A stretch of DNA of 64,000 nt from positions 36,597,365 through 36,661,364 of the forward strand of contig OZ021722.1 in NCBI GenBank assembly GCA_963978545.1. The letters run 5' to 3'. The notes under the pieces are model-generated. The model was not told where the DNA came from, did not search any database, and worked only from the letters and a program-made list of their open reading frames with translations. Origin of the DNA: Linyphia triangularis. Its lineage: Eukaryota; Arthropoda; Arachnida; Araneae; Linyphiidae. How positions within the stretch are numbered: position 1 is the first letter of the stretch; each line of letters starts with the position of its first letter. Below, piece by piece: positions 42,055 to 53,259 of the stretch. The translations under genes were made by a program, and so were the position numbers.

Positions 42055-44710
42055 TGTTGTCTAGTAAAAGAGTGTCCAATGTTAATGTTTATTAAATTGT
42101 AAAATTGCCCAAAGTGATACATTTTTTTTAACCACACACTGGAGTAAATAAGTTTCTAAATGTGCGTAGAAGTTTGTACAGAATAATACGTAATATACGA
42201 GTGTCCTAAAATATTTACAACTGATAGGTTTTCTTTTTAATTACAATTTTTAAAAAATTAATATATTGAGTCATCTCAATTTAAATAATAATAATAATGT
42301 GCATACATGTAAAATTGTATTTTGACTTGAAAGAAACTTTCAACTTAATTTGATCTGCAAGGAAAATAAATAAACAGTAGTATACATTTTAAGACACTTT
42401 GGTTCAGTTAATAAAGAAGATTTAAGCAAGCATATTAAATTTTATTTGAATTTAACTCACTGATTTCCCTATTAAAAATTGCTATGTACATAATATAAAA
42501 GTTATGTTCGTATCAGGTTCAATCTAGCGTTAGGGCAGTGGTCTGATTTGCCTCTCAAACTTTAAAGGGCACATGTCACATAACTGTAGGGAATATATAA
42601 TAACAGATTGGGAAGCAAACAAACATTTAAAATTCATCTGCTAAACAAAAAATATTAATTCGGCTATACTTGCATGAGTTTTAAAGATTTGTGAATGAAA
42701 ATAAGCAAAGTTAATGTAACTCTTAGAAAGAGCAAAACCTTTATTAGAAGCAAGTGTTCCAGAAAATGAACTACTAGTTAATAATTTCTAATAATTTTAC
42801 TGTAATTAAATAAAAAGTCAGAATGATTGCAAATCATTTTGAAAAACTTTACTCAACACTTCAAAAAATGCGATTACTCCTATAAACTAAACAACAGTCG
42901 ATTCTTCAAAGTCCATCGAACTTGATTGCACATTTATTTTGTAGTAAAAGAAATAAAAAGATTGCAATGTACATTTTTCATTTAGATTCATACGTACTGT
43001 TAAGTAAAGGAACAGCAATTTTAATTTGGAAACTCAGTATTATTTATCCGATAGTTAATACGAAAGATGTATAGAAAATCCAGACTCTTATTCATTGACG
43101 GTTGGATTACCATCGAAATTTATATAATATACTATATATACTAGATATCACTTAGATAATGAGGATTCGGTATAAAAATAAAATATAATTATATAATTTT
43201 AATTTATGCTGAAATTTTTAAAAAAATATGTTTGCGAAAAATGTTCTTCATTATTTTTGGTTATTTTCGGTGGTTTTAAATTTTATATATTTGGTTTTGC
43301 ATGGTGAAACTTTTATGAGTTGCATGGTTTACTAATGCAAATATGTTTAGCCATTTAGCTATTCTAATGAATTCTAGCTTTTCACATTCTGAGAATAATA
43401 AAAAAATTAATTACCACTTGTTTGGCAAACTAAATACTTACTCTAATTTGTATGTTCGATGTACTACCATTTAATAATGTAACTTAATTTGAAGAATAGC
43501 AGAATAACTGTAACATCCTGTCTACACTTCGCAGAATAGTGTATAAAAACAATGTTGTCCAATTAAAATTTCAGTTGTTTCAATCAACATAATAGCTGTA
43601 CAAAGATTCAAATTCAACACTTCTATTCGGAACTAAAACAACCTTTGAATCCAATTGAAGTGCCCATACAGCAGACTTAATTAGAAAACGCATTCCATTA
43701 TTCTCAAAAGCCCATTTATTTTGCTTTTACTTTTCGTTCATTAAGATAGATCAATAAAAGGCAAACTAAAAGCCTAATTTACTCGATTCCTCTCACTTAA
43801 GAGATATCTTCACAACTTTTTTTTCTCATGGTTATTCCCTCCGTAATACTTCTTCTTAAGTAGCTTAATTTATAAATTTTTTTCATTAAAAATTAAGATT
43901 TTTTTTTATTTGTCTTTACTCCATAAAAAGGTAAAAACCATTCCGAGATAAGGCTCTTTCCATTTTCACCAGTGGAGTGTTTTTGACGTCTTGTCAATTA
44001 TCTAGAGACGAAAGTAAAAACTTAATTAGATTTCACCCTCACTGAACCGTTAATGGACTTCCGATGTTTTGCTTCTTCACCAAAAGCAAAGAGAGTTGGA
44101 GGTAAAAATAGTTGAATTACCACAAAAGCGGCATATTTAGAGAAAGTGTTAAATTCCCAATTCTCCTTTGTAATGATGGATAACTGGATTATAACATCAC
44201 ACTCTTGATTCTGTAAATACATCCTCAGGCGTGATCAGATACAGAAGGCATTAATCCTTTAAATAAAGGACGCACATACAACAATCGAATCCAGACATGT
44301 GTTGATTAGCTAGTTAGTTCTAATTGCAATATACGGCAAAATTTGAAAAATATCTACTTTTTGTAAATATTTGTTATCTGTCTGCATCTGATTTCTTCAA
44401 TACGTAAATATTTAGTAAGGTCCTCAAATAGTTTACTACTTATTTTAGACGAAAGGATACTATAATTTTAAATTACACTATGTATCTCTTTAACAAATGC
44501 AGTTTGTATAATACAAAATATAATGCCTATAATGTCTTAATTCAGTAGTGTCGAAAGAAGAATTTGCGTGAAACTTCTTCTAGCTATCATTGGAAACCGT
44601 GCATATTTTTAAAATCGTATGGTGAATGTTGAAATAGTAGGAAAAAACTACGATCATTTGGTAGCTTATTATATATTAATTTTAGTACATACAATTATTA
44701 TTCTTGTACA
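42055..44710. other. AT-rich spacer
   Basis: Nothing recognised. Short open frames (for example minus 44222-44022) show no known domain. Confidence 0.6.
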
Positions 44711-44714
44711 TTAC

Positions 44715-44854
44715 AGCCAGGGATGACAAACCCACTACACGACATTTGGCAAAGCTCTTAGTGAAAACCAACTCCTGCATATCCTTCATAGGTTAGACAA
44801 GAACTTTATTTACTGAATTCAGTGCACGATTGCTTACACACATCCTTATAGATT
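44715..44854 (-). pseudogene. Older Gypsy-type pol relic, downstream part
   Basis: On the minus strand MKDMQELVFTKSFAKCR resembles the region after the integrase core (xYVxDMQERLxxTRELAxxH). It is separated from the integrase core relic at 49717-50510 only by the younger Gypsy element (44855-49712), and GATT flanks that element on both sides. The two parts were probably one older element. Confidence 0.5.
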
Positions 44855-45110
44855 TTTAGCGAATGTTGTGATCCTTGGTTTAATAATCTGACTCCATTTT
44901 AGTTTAACATAAATTTATTAGACTTTAATTAACTAAATAAACACCAACGATAAAACATGCTAAGAAAATATTCATGGAACACAAGTAATAAAAATAAAAC
45001 TGCTCGGCCGGGAAAGTTATTTTTTCCGTCGCTATGCAACGCACGAGACATCATCTCATCTCACGCCGATGGAGTTTAAAATGTCATATCAACAAGCTCG
45101 CTCCGCCACA
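44855..45110 (-). repeat. Gypsy 3' LTR
   Basis: 256 bp; on the minus strand it starts TGTGGCGGAGCGAGC and ends ACAACATTCGCTAAA. About 8 substitutions and one 1-bp gap separate it from the 5' LTR. The exact ends are set by the shared sequence plus the GATT flanks and could be off by a few bases, since the 3' end is not the usual CA. Confidence 0.82.
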
Positions 45111-45143
45111 GAGGTCCCCCACCAGTCCAAGGGACGATCCAAG

Positions 45144-45458
45144 TTAATATCCGTAGCGATCGACGAACCGCACCCGTCTACCGGACTTGGTAACTGTTAC
45201 TTCCGTAGGAGCACTCGTTGAGGAACTTGACAAGGAATTGTCCAGAATCGTTGAGGGAGCTGCTGTCGGTGAAGGTACTGGAGTCGGTGAAGGTACTGGA
45301 GTCGGTGAAGGAACTGGAGTCGTTAAGGCAACTGGAGTCGTTGAAGGAACTGGAATCGTTGAAGGAACTGGAACTTTCTGGAGCCCGTCTTTACCCATAA
45401 AAGCAGGCTTCAGACGATCAATCGACACCGTGTTATGATGCCCGTTAACCTCTAACAC
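45144..45458 (-). pseudogene. Gypsy pol C-terminal tail with PVPSPT repeats, out of frame
   Basis: This minus-strand frame overlaps the end of the pol frame by a few codons. NTVSIDRLKPAFM is the usual end of the integrase C-terminal region in arthropod Gypsy elements, and SGRRVRFVDRYGY the usual last residues. Between them a 6-residue repeat of the type PVPSPT/PVPSTT occurs about 8 times. A frameshift near 45445 separates this tail from pol. Confidence 0.75.
45262..45372 (-). repeat. 18-bp coding minisatellite (PVPSPT repeats)
   Basis: About six units of GGTACTGGAGTCGGTGAA on the plus strand, drifting to GGAACTGGAATCGTTGAA. Each unit encodes six residues on the minus strand, so copy-number change keeps the frame. 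Confidence 0.9.
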
Positions 45459-47490
45459 AAGAACTTGTCAGCTCGAGATACAACTTTCCATGGTCCTTTA
45501 TAGGACTGTTCCAGGGGTCGTCTACCGCATCAGTTCTCACAAACACATGGGACGTTCGGTGGAGGTCTCCGTGAATGAAGGCACTTTGCTTAGAGTGATT
45601 TGAGAATGGGACAGGACGTACCTCTCTCATCTCTGCACGTAACCTTCTCACAAACTCAGCTTGCGAGATGTCTTCTGGCCCTGAAGAATTCCTAAAAAAT
45701 TCACCAGGAAGTTGCAAAGTAGTTCCATACACCATTTCCGCAGCAGTTGCCTGTATGTCGTCTTTGAGACTGCAACGCATCCCCAAGAGAACGGTTGGGA
45801 GGACGTCACACCACCTTTCTGTGCTGTGGCACTTGATGGCTGCCTTAAGCTGGCGGTGCATACGCTCTACAGCGCCATTACTCATTGGGTGATAAGCAGT
45901 GGTTCTGATCCGATGTACCCCTAACAACTTGGTAAGAGAAGCAAAAAGGTTGCTTTCAAATATAGTTCCTCTGTCAGTAGTTACGATATCGGGTACACCA
46001 AAACGAGCAATCCAATTAGCGTAAATAGCCTGTGCTACGGTCTCAGCTGTCTGATCTTTTATTGGAATGGCTTCAGGCCATCTGCTGTACCTATCTACGC
46101 AGGTCAAAATGTAACGACAGTCTTTCGATGGTGGCAAGGGTCCCACTATGTCGATATGGACATGTGAAAATCTAGCGTTAGGTGAAGGAAACGACTGGAG
46201 CACTGATTTATTGTGGCGTTGCACTTTTGACTTTTGGCAAGGTAAGCAATTCCTACACCAATTTTTGCAGTCTTTTGTCAAATCTCGCCAAACAAAACGC
46301 TTACGAACTAAATCAGTCGTAGCCTTAATGCCAGGGTGAGAAAGTCCATGACAAATATCAAATGCCCTGCGACGAAATGAAACTGGAACATAGGGCCTCA
46401 CAGTACCATTGGATACATCACAAAAAATACTTCGGCTTGATGAGGGGAATGTCAAAGGCTTCAACTCAAGACCAGAATCGGCTCCGATCAAAGCTTGCAT
46501 CTCCTCATCAGAATCCTGCGCGATGGCCATTTCGTCGTAGTTTAAAGGTCCTGGGACCTGAATTGCAGAAATACGAGAAAACGCGTCGGCAACTGGATTC
46601 TTGTCGCCAGAAATGTGATGGAAATTCGTGGTAAATTGACTTATAAATTCAAGATGTCTCTGTTGTCTCGGAGAACATCTATCTGTTTTTTGCTGAAATG
46701 CATATATTAAAGGTTTATGATCAGTCAGAACTTTAAATTCGCGTCCCTCTACCATATGTCTAAAATGACGAATCGCGGAATATATCGCTAACAATTCTCG
46801 ATCGTAAGTGCTATATTTGCACTCAGCTGGTGTTAATTTACGCGAAAAAAAACCTAAAGGTTCCAAATTGTCACCTACAGATTGATGCAATGCGGCTCCA
46901 ATTGCAATTTCAGAAGCATCAGTAACAAGAGTCAACTCTGCATTCGGAAGAGGGTGCACTAAAAGTGTAGCATTAGTTAGCATTTCTTTACACTCATTAA
47001 ATGCTTCCTCGTTAGCCTCGTTCCAAACAATTGGGGTCTTGTCTTTTTTGGCTTTGCCTTTTGTAAGCTTATACAAACACGCTTGAACACCAGCAGCGTT
47101 CTTAAGGAACCTGTGATAAAAATTTAGCATTGCCAAAAAACGACGAAGTTCATCAACCGTTTTAGGAAGATTGTACTCTTTGAGTGCCTGAACTTTGGCT
47201 GGAAGAGGAGAAATTCCTTTACCAGAGACATGAAAACCCAGAAATTCAATTTCACTTTTACCAAACTCGCATTTCTCCAAGTTTATAACTATACCATACT
47301 CACTTAACCTTTCAAAAACTCTATTAAGGTCAGACTCGTGAGCTTTGGGATCACTTGAGGCAATAAGAATATCATCAAGGTAGACATAACAACACTCAAG
47401 ACCGCGTAAGACTTCATCCATAAACCTCTGAAAAGTTTGCCCAGAGTTACGTAATCCAAAGCACATTTTTACGTATTCAAAAAGCCCCAC
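45445..47490 (-). CDS. Gypsy pol: reverse transcriptase (part), RNase H, integrase
   Basis: 681 open codons on the minus strand. Residues 1-130 are reverse transcriptase from [19 protein letters not shown] with the active site YLDD at 37-40; its N-terminal part lies in other frames to the right. RNase H carries D191 (VTDASE), E232 (DRELLA), D257 (LTDHKP) and D302 (VADAFSR), all present. The integrase has an HHCC zinc site (H381, H385, C415, C418) and the catalytic triad D447 (HIDIVGP), D506 (TTDRGT) and E542 (NGAVERMHR), with 35 residues between the last two, as in active integrases. The frame then runs on to residue 681 and out of the normal tail because of a frameshift near 45445. The first Met is internal, not a true start. 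This is the longest open frame in the window and shows the element is fairly young. Confidence 0.92.
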   Translation of the reverse strand: MGLFEYVKMCFGLRNSGQTFQRFMDEVLRGLECCYVYLDDILIASSDPKAHESDLNRVFERLSEYGIVINLEKCEFGKSEIEFLGFHVSGKGISPLPAKVQALKEYNLPKTVDELRRFLAMLNFYHRFLKNAAGVQACLYKLTKGKAKKDKTPIVWNEANEEAFNECKEMLTNATLLVHPLPNAELTLVTDASEIAIGAALHQSVGDNLEPLGFFSRKLTPAECKYSTYDRELLAIYSAIRHFRHMVEGREFKVLTDHKPLIYAFQQKTDRCSPRQQRHLEFISQFTTNFHHISGDKNPVADAFSRISAIQVPGPLNYDEMAIAQDSDEEMQALIGADSGLELKPLTFPSSSRSIFCDVSNGTVRPYVPVSFRRRAFDICHGLSHPGIKATTDLVRKRFVWRDLTKDCKNWCRNCLPCQKSKVQRHNKSVLQSFPSPNARFSHVHIDIVGPLPPSKDCRYILTCVDRYSRWPEAIPIKDQTAETVAQAIYANWIARFGVPDIVTTDRGTIFESNLFASLTKLLGVHRIRTTAYHPMSNGAVERMHRQLKAAIKCHSTERWCDVLPTVLLGMRCSLKDDIQATAAEMVYGTTLQLPGEFFRNSSGPEDISQAEFVRRLRAEMREVRPVPFSNHSKQSAFIHGDLHRTSHVFVRTDAVDDPWNSPIKDHGKLYLELTSSCVRG

Positions 47491-48276
47491 CGGGGAAATG
47501 ACTGCTGTTTTTGGAATGTCTTTAGGCTCTATGGAAATCTGATGATAGGCCTTTACGAGGTCTACCTTTGAAAAAATATTTTTCCCTGCAAGTCCATGTG
47601 AAAAATCTTGAATGTGAGGAAGGGGATATCTATCCGGGATAGTTTGGAAATTTAACCGCAGAAAATCACCTACAATTCACCAAGTATTATTTTTCTTTGG
47701 TACAAGATGTATTGGACTTGCGTAAGGACTAATAGAAGGTCGAATTATTCCTTTTTGTAGTAGTTCTTCAAATTCTTTTTTGACGATTTTAAGTTTTTCT
47801 GGTGATAAGCGCCTAGCTTTAGAATATACAGGTGGACCTTTTGTCTCTATACAATGAGTGACAGAATGGGTCATTCTCTCATTACTTAAATTCAAGTTAA
47901 CAAGTTGGGGATATTTGGCCAGAATTTTATGGTACGTGGATGCCTCTGAAATTAGAGTTAATCCTAATGTGGGACCAGGACAAATTGTGGCTTTGGCATT
48001 AAGCTTAGTTAGGCCATCAACAAGCTGTCTATTTTTAACGTCTACCACAAGACCAAAATGCTCCAAAAAATCCGCGCCTAAAATCGGATGCGAAACATCA
48101 GCTATCCAAAAAACCCATGTAAATACTCGACGCAACCCGATATCTAAGTTATACTTCTTAGTACCGTAAGTGCGAATTTTACTGTCGTTAGCCGCGTAAA
48201 GAAAAAGTTCCGAAGGTGTGCTTTCTTTCACAAGTCCTTCTGGAATGCAGCTTATTGCAGCACCACAATCAACCAA
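47491..48276 (-). pseudogene. Gypsy protease and N-terminal reverse transcriptase
   Basis: The frame 48276-47677 begins in the protease at FLVDCGAAISCIP, where D-T-G is usual and the middle residue is now cysteine. VSHPILGADFLEHF is the second protease motif. The reverse transcriptase then starts with GPPVYSKARRLSPEKL and SPYASPIHLVPKKNNTW, and stops at 47677. Beyond the stop, [17 protein letters not shown] and [13 protein letters not shown], with the first catalytic aspartate, lie in shifted frames down to 47490. The protease would process the polyprotein, but the changed active site and frame breaks make that unlikely. Confidence 0.85.
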
Positions 48277-48298
48277 AAAACGAAAGCCGGAATTTTTG

Positions 48299-49149
48299 TC
48301 AATAACAAACAGACGACTGGAAAGTAAGCTGCAATCTGCCGCCGTTAAAACAGACGCGCTTAATTGTTTTCCGTAAACTCACATGGTTTAATGCAATCAC
48401 GGGCTTTATCTCCGAAACGTTTGTGGTACCAGCATAAAGCATTGCATGACCCCTCTCTACTACGGGTGGTTGCTCTATTTCTATTACGACTTCGAAAGCG
48501 CTGTTTAGAGCCATTTAACAAACTTTTCATATCAGCGCGAAGTGCTGCTACTTCATCTCATAGAATTTGAATCTCTGTCTTTTCATGTCCTGATGATACA
48601 CTAGAAACCGCAAGTGTGCAACCTGATACTTCATTGACCTTGTCGGCTATTTTTGACAGCCCATCTAAAGTTTCACTGCTTACAGATAAAATCTGTTGCA
48701 TAGAAACAGGGAGGCGTTGAAGCCACAATGATTTTAAGACTTCGTCAGTAATTTTCCCATTGGCCAAATTCCGCATCTCGAAAAGTAGCTGCGAAGGCCT
48801 TTTATCGCCAAGGGTTAAATCTTGCAAAAGTTGCTTGAGGCGAAAAGAATCAGATTGCACAAAATTGCTTAAAATTCGCGATTTTAAAGTTATGTACATA
48901 TTTTCAGTGGGGGGGGGGGGTGCGAACTAAATCGGTTGCACAAGAAAGTACACTTGCATTTAAGGCTGTAACCACAGAATGAAATTTTGTGGCATCTGCT
49001 GTGATACCAGAAATGTGAAACTGTGACTCGAGTTGTCCAAACCATAATTCTGGGTTATTTTCCCAAAATGGGGGCGGACGAAATGCAACTCTAGCCACCT
49101 CCATTGTGGCAGGTAACGAAAATGTATCCTGATCATCCTCGTGTGACAT
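48299..49149 (-). pseudogene. Gypsy gag with zinc-knuckle-like end
   Basis: The ATG at 49149 opens MSHEDDQDTFSLPATMEVAR and FWENNPELWFGQLESQF, a typical arthropod Gypsy gag start. A run of 12 G (C on the coding strand, 48909-48920) causes a frameshift after VRTPPP. The second frame (48899-48558) continues with ITLKSRILSNF, LTLGDKRPSQLLFEMRNLA and LKSLWLQRLP. A stop near 48557 follows. ALCWYHKRFGDKARDC and PCEF near 48450-48380 match the Cys/His end seen in this group (YHxxFGxxAxxCxxPC). Gag builds the particle. Confidence 0.85.
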
Positions 49150-49457
49150 ATTTATATACGAAAGCCCAAGAAAATTCTTACAAAATAACGTACGAAAATG
49201 GCCACCGAGCAGGATTTAATTTATCACTCACCAAGTTGTGAAGTTCTTTATTAATTCTTTGGAGGTGGTGTATTGACTAGCAACATCCAAATTCGAAACG
49301 ATCGAATTGCCACAATCTTCAAAAATAAACCATTCAGGCCACTTTACTTTCACATTGGAGCTTGCACTTCTTATTACATTCCGTGAAACTTTCCAGTCCA
49401 GCCGGTATTCGCAATAAGGTTACTCATGAAAATTCAGAGTCCGTAAAAAGTCACCAC

Positions 49458-49712
49458 TTTAGCGAATGTTGTGATCATTGGTTTAATAATCTGACTCCAT
49501 TTTAGTTTAACATAAATTTATTAGACTTTAATTAACTAAATAAACACCAACGATACAACATGCTAAGAAAATATTCATGGAACACAAGTAATAAAAATAA
49601 AACTGTTCCGCCGGGAAAGTTATTTTTTCCGTCGCTATGCAACGCACGAGACATCATCTCATCTCACGCCGATGGAGTTCAAAATGTCATATCAATAGCT
49701 CGCGCCACCACA
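49458..49712 (-). repeat. Gypsy 5' LTR
   Basis: 255 bp, first in the direction of transcription (minus strand). An AATAAA-like word (TTTATT on the plus strand) is present. The primer-binding site should follow at 49457 leftwards, reading GTGGTGACTTTTTACGG; I could not assign the tRNA. Confidence 0.82.
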
Positions 49713-49716
49713 GATT

Positions 49717-50510
49717 CTTAGTCACGCATACGATAAGATAGGTGATATCTGCCATATAGCAGCTGAAATGGTGGTTGTTTGATTGGGAATTACTTTGTAC
49801 TCCCATAAAATAAAAGGTAACTTAGTATGCAAATTTCTAAATTCTTAAGGACATTTTGCATCATTCCCTTTAATGTTTAATTGGAGCTCTCTACCAGTGT
49901 GTTTAACTGGTGGGTAGAAAAGAGTTGAACCCCTCCTGCTAGATCCCATTATCCATTCGAACTCCTGGGTTAACTAGGCGTTGTAATTAGTACCATTGTC
50001 GAACACAATGATGTTAGGCATTCCAATCCTGATAAAAATAGTGAGTTACTTCACACGACTCTTGCTGGAAGGCTCGTCAGGACGATTGCTTCCACCCATC
50101 TCGTCTGCTGGTCAACCTCACATAACATGAACTTGTGACACTTTAAACTTGGAGGATCTACTGGGCCAATGAGATCCACGTTGACGAACTGGAAAAGCAA
50201 TTCAGGCTTTGCCCCCAGCGTTACTTGGCACGATCTTTCAGTGTACCTCTCCATACCAGCTGACAGTCTTCACAGGGCGAGAAAGAAACGCCTGATTTTC
50301 TTTGAGAGTCTGCTCCATAAAAACGAATACTTATTTATCACAGTGGTAGTCTTTGCTTCCATATGTCCTCAAAACACTGAGCAATGTTCCAGTATCAAAA
50401 CTTCTGCTCTTTTTCACTAAGTTAGAACCAATTGGATGACTTTCTCACCAAGGATATCCACATGGAACAGCAGACGATTTTTCAGCATGCCGAGGTGTTT
50501 TGAGTGAAGA
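49717..50510 (-). pseudogene. Older Gypsy-type integrase relic
   Basis: On the minus strand, MEAKTTTVINKYSFLW and SRLSKKIRRF (about 50365-50290) resemble the histidine half of an integrase zinc site, CEDCQLVWRGTLKDRAK (about 50270-50220) the cysteine half. FVNVDLIGPVDPP (about 50190) carries the first catalytic aspartate, DQQTRWVEAI follows, and GMPNIIVFDNGTNYN (about 50030-49985) the second. Further pieces, LNIKGNDAKCP and LPFILWEYKVIPNQTT, run to about 49770. The triad glutamate is not seen. Stops and frameshifts show that it is older than the inserted element, and the sequence differs from that element's integrase, so it belongs to another lineage. Confidence 0.78.
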
Positions 50511-53165
50511 TTTTTCGCTTAAACAAAATAAAGGAAAAACTTTTTAGATTTGGAAAATAACCCATGGGTCATAGTACTAAGAGTTGAAAACACATGGAAC
50601 AATTTTATTGCAATTATAAATATATTTTAATTATAACGATTATTTTAATGATCTCAAATTGGATAAATTTTGTGTCCTTCAAGTTTTTTATTAAGAAAAA
50701 GGTTCGCAACCTTCTGACAAAGTAAATATATTTTATTTATTCTGAGTTTGCCAAAGTATGAAAAACATTCGATAAAATTCCCTTTCTCTTGCTCTTCTTT
50801 TGTAGTTACAGTTTTAAATACAATATTTAATTCCAGGCCCTGTGTGTACTTAGTCCAACCCTTGGGCACAACCATACAACATAGCGTCAAACGAACTTTA
50901 ATAAAAAATGTTATTCAATTTTGGGTAGAAAAAAACTTAAGTTTACCCGACAGACTGATAAAGTAATGCAATGTAAACCAAATTTCATTTTCCAGCTTGT
51001 AACAGCGATTGTGTAATTTAATTTCACAAAACAACCATACAAAATTACTCTGCAATCGCCCCAATTCATTCTAGAATATGTAATATTTTGTCGGATTATA
51101 TTTACGTTTCTAGTTAAAAACTGTCTAAATTTACAAGTGATAAAGAAACATTATCCAATCATTCTTTATAATAATCATAATTGTGTCGAAACAAATGTAG
51201 GAATGGAAAATAAATATGTGTGTTCCGAAAATATCGAAATTCGAAATTTCATTCCAACATATAAATAAAATGAATTTTAGATATAAAAAATTAATTACCA
51301 CACATATAAAAAATTACTATTAAATGTCTTAAGAACTTGTAAAATTCGTAATTCGTTTACATTGTATATCTTAAGACGAATGACATAGAAACACTATTTG
51401 AGTACAGGATTCAGTCACATATAACAGAAAATAACTGGCTAAAAATAAATATAGCTTGAATGTTTAAAAATATTTAGAATATTGAATAAATATTTTAATT
51501 TAAACATTGAAACAAAACTAAAAATGTTTGTGTGAAAAAAATCATTATATGCTAATATTGTTTTAGCGTATTGAGATCCTTAAATTTATTTATTTTCATA
51601 AATATTTAACTTGAGCTTTTCTGAAAACAGTTCCTTGCTTTTCACAAATTATCTTTTACATTGTGTTCTTATTTTTTTTTTTTTTTTTTTTTTTATTACT
51701 TTTTTTCTTTCTACCTAATTTTTTCCATTCTGTTTTGTTTGTATTTTTTTTTAATTCACTGTATCTAGATTCCACGCTTTTTATGCTAATCGTTTTATAA
51801 TTGCTTGGAAATGATTTTCATTTACTTTTACCGTTCTTTTGAAGAGAAATAGTATTTTAAAGCTGATATATATAAAATTACAATTACCTGGGGGGGAAAA
51901 GTAAACTTGCCAGGTGTTAAAATATAAAAAGATTAAGTATTGCAAATAAAATGATGGCAAACTTTCCCCAGAAAATGATTTTATATTTATCAAGAACGAA
52001 CAACTTTGAAAATATTTATAAGGAAGGGATATTTAGATAATTTATAGACAACATGAAAACATTTGTTACATTATAAAATAAATAAATATTCAAAGCAATT
52101 TTGTTACTTTGTTCAAACATAATTTTTAATTAATTTAACACCAATATTTTCTTTGTATAATATTTTATTCATATATAACTTCTTTTTCAATAAGTTATTT
52201 TCAAGCCAATTATCAATTTATCTTGTTTCTTATTAACTACATATATTGGACCTTTTACAAAAAAAAAAAAAAAAAAAAACATATCACGGATTGGACTTTT
52301 CTACATAAGTACTTGTCTCAAATCAATAGTTTATGAAATTTAAATAAAAATTCATTAATTTTAATTAAATAAATTTAAATTTCCTATTATTGGTGATTGA
52401 AATGTATCTACCACATAACAGCCTTTTTTATCCAACATCAAGCAAAGCTTTTTCCATTTATTTATAGACATAAACTCGCCTAGACAAAGTCGAAGAAAGA
52501 GACATCAGAATCCAACCATCAAACAAGAACAAACTCCACTTACCAAACATAAAAACCCAACTCACCCATTACGTCTAATACCATTCCGTGAACTCTGACC
52601 AGTGACCAATAACAATCTACCTAACGATTCCCTAACTAATGCTTGGAAGCATCACCTTATCGTAGCATGTTCGCAGTTACTTTTCCTAATCCAAAGAAGC
52701 AACATTTAGTCCTGCCTCGTTATCGAAGGTGGAAAACTCGGGCACTTGCAATGGGAAGTGGGGCTCGTTAGAAATGCTCCGGAAATCGGATGGCACAAAT
52801 TGGATGATGAGACCCCCCCCCCCCCCTTCTGTCACAATCCGAATGCGAACATTTTTGCTACTTTCATTTGGTATAGGAGATGGAGCTGTAATTTGAGGTA
52901 TGTCTTAGCCAGGAGGAGAGGAGAGAAAGTAAATGGGAATTGTTAATGATTATAGGCTTGCTATTTCGTTGATGATGACTTTGTTCGTATATTAGGAAGT
53001 CTTCTTAAGACTTTAGTAAGCTGTTTCTCTTCATCATTCAATTCTGCATCATTCAATTGAAAAATTCATTTTGAGTAATGTTTTTAGCATTACATTTATT
53101 AGCGCATCGATTGTAAAAGTGAAAGAATCACTATCAGAAGAATGGTTAACAAGAGTGTGTATATT
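50511..53165. other. AT-rich spacer with a GC-richer patch
   Basis: No gene was recognised. T-rich low complexity lies at 51670-51694 and an A run at 52259-52280. About 52480-52960 is of balanced composition with a C15 run near 52808-52824 and a 66-codon plus-strand frame (52746-52946) that matches nothing known to me. Confidence 0.55.
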
Positions 53166-53167
53166 GA

Positions 53168-53258
53168 ATTATATCACTGTCTAGTTGTAAATTTTATATC
53201 ACTGTCTAGTTGTAAATTTTATATCACTGTCTAGTTGTAAATTTTATATCACTGTCCA
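53168..53258. repeat. 25-bp minisatellite, about 3.6 copies
   Basis: Identical copies of ATATCACTGTCTAGTTGTAAATTTT; the last copy is partial and diverges at ATCACTGTCCAAT. Confidence 0.95.
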
Positions 53259-53259
53259 A

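Larger units (their letters stand above)
44851..49716 (-). mobile_element. Gypsy (Ty3-like) LTR retrotransposon, minus strand
   Basis: LTRs at 44855-45110 and 49458-49712, flanked by GATT at 44851-44854 and 49713-49716, enclose 4.35 kb. The coding order from right to left is gag, zinc-knuckle remnant, protease, reverse transcriptase, RNase H, integrase and a proline-rich tail, the Ty3/Gypsy order with no envelope gene. A GGTGGGGGACCTC polypurine stretch (minus strand, about 45111-45125) lies before the 3' LTR. The LTRs are about 96% identical. Frame breaks occur at a G12 run in gag (48909-48920), near 48550, near 48290, around 47500-47680 and near 45445. Confidence 0.92.

Noticed and set aside
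41823..42137. Minus-strand 104-codon protein with repeated STYES
   Set aside because: The open frame is a by-product of the 19-bp minisatellite.
45187..45438. Plus-strand repeat protein
   Set aside because: It is the opposite strand of the proline-rich Gypsy tail; the repeat keeps both strands open.
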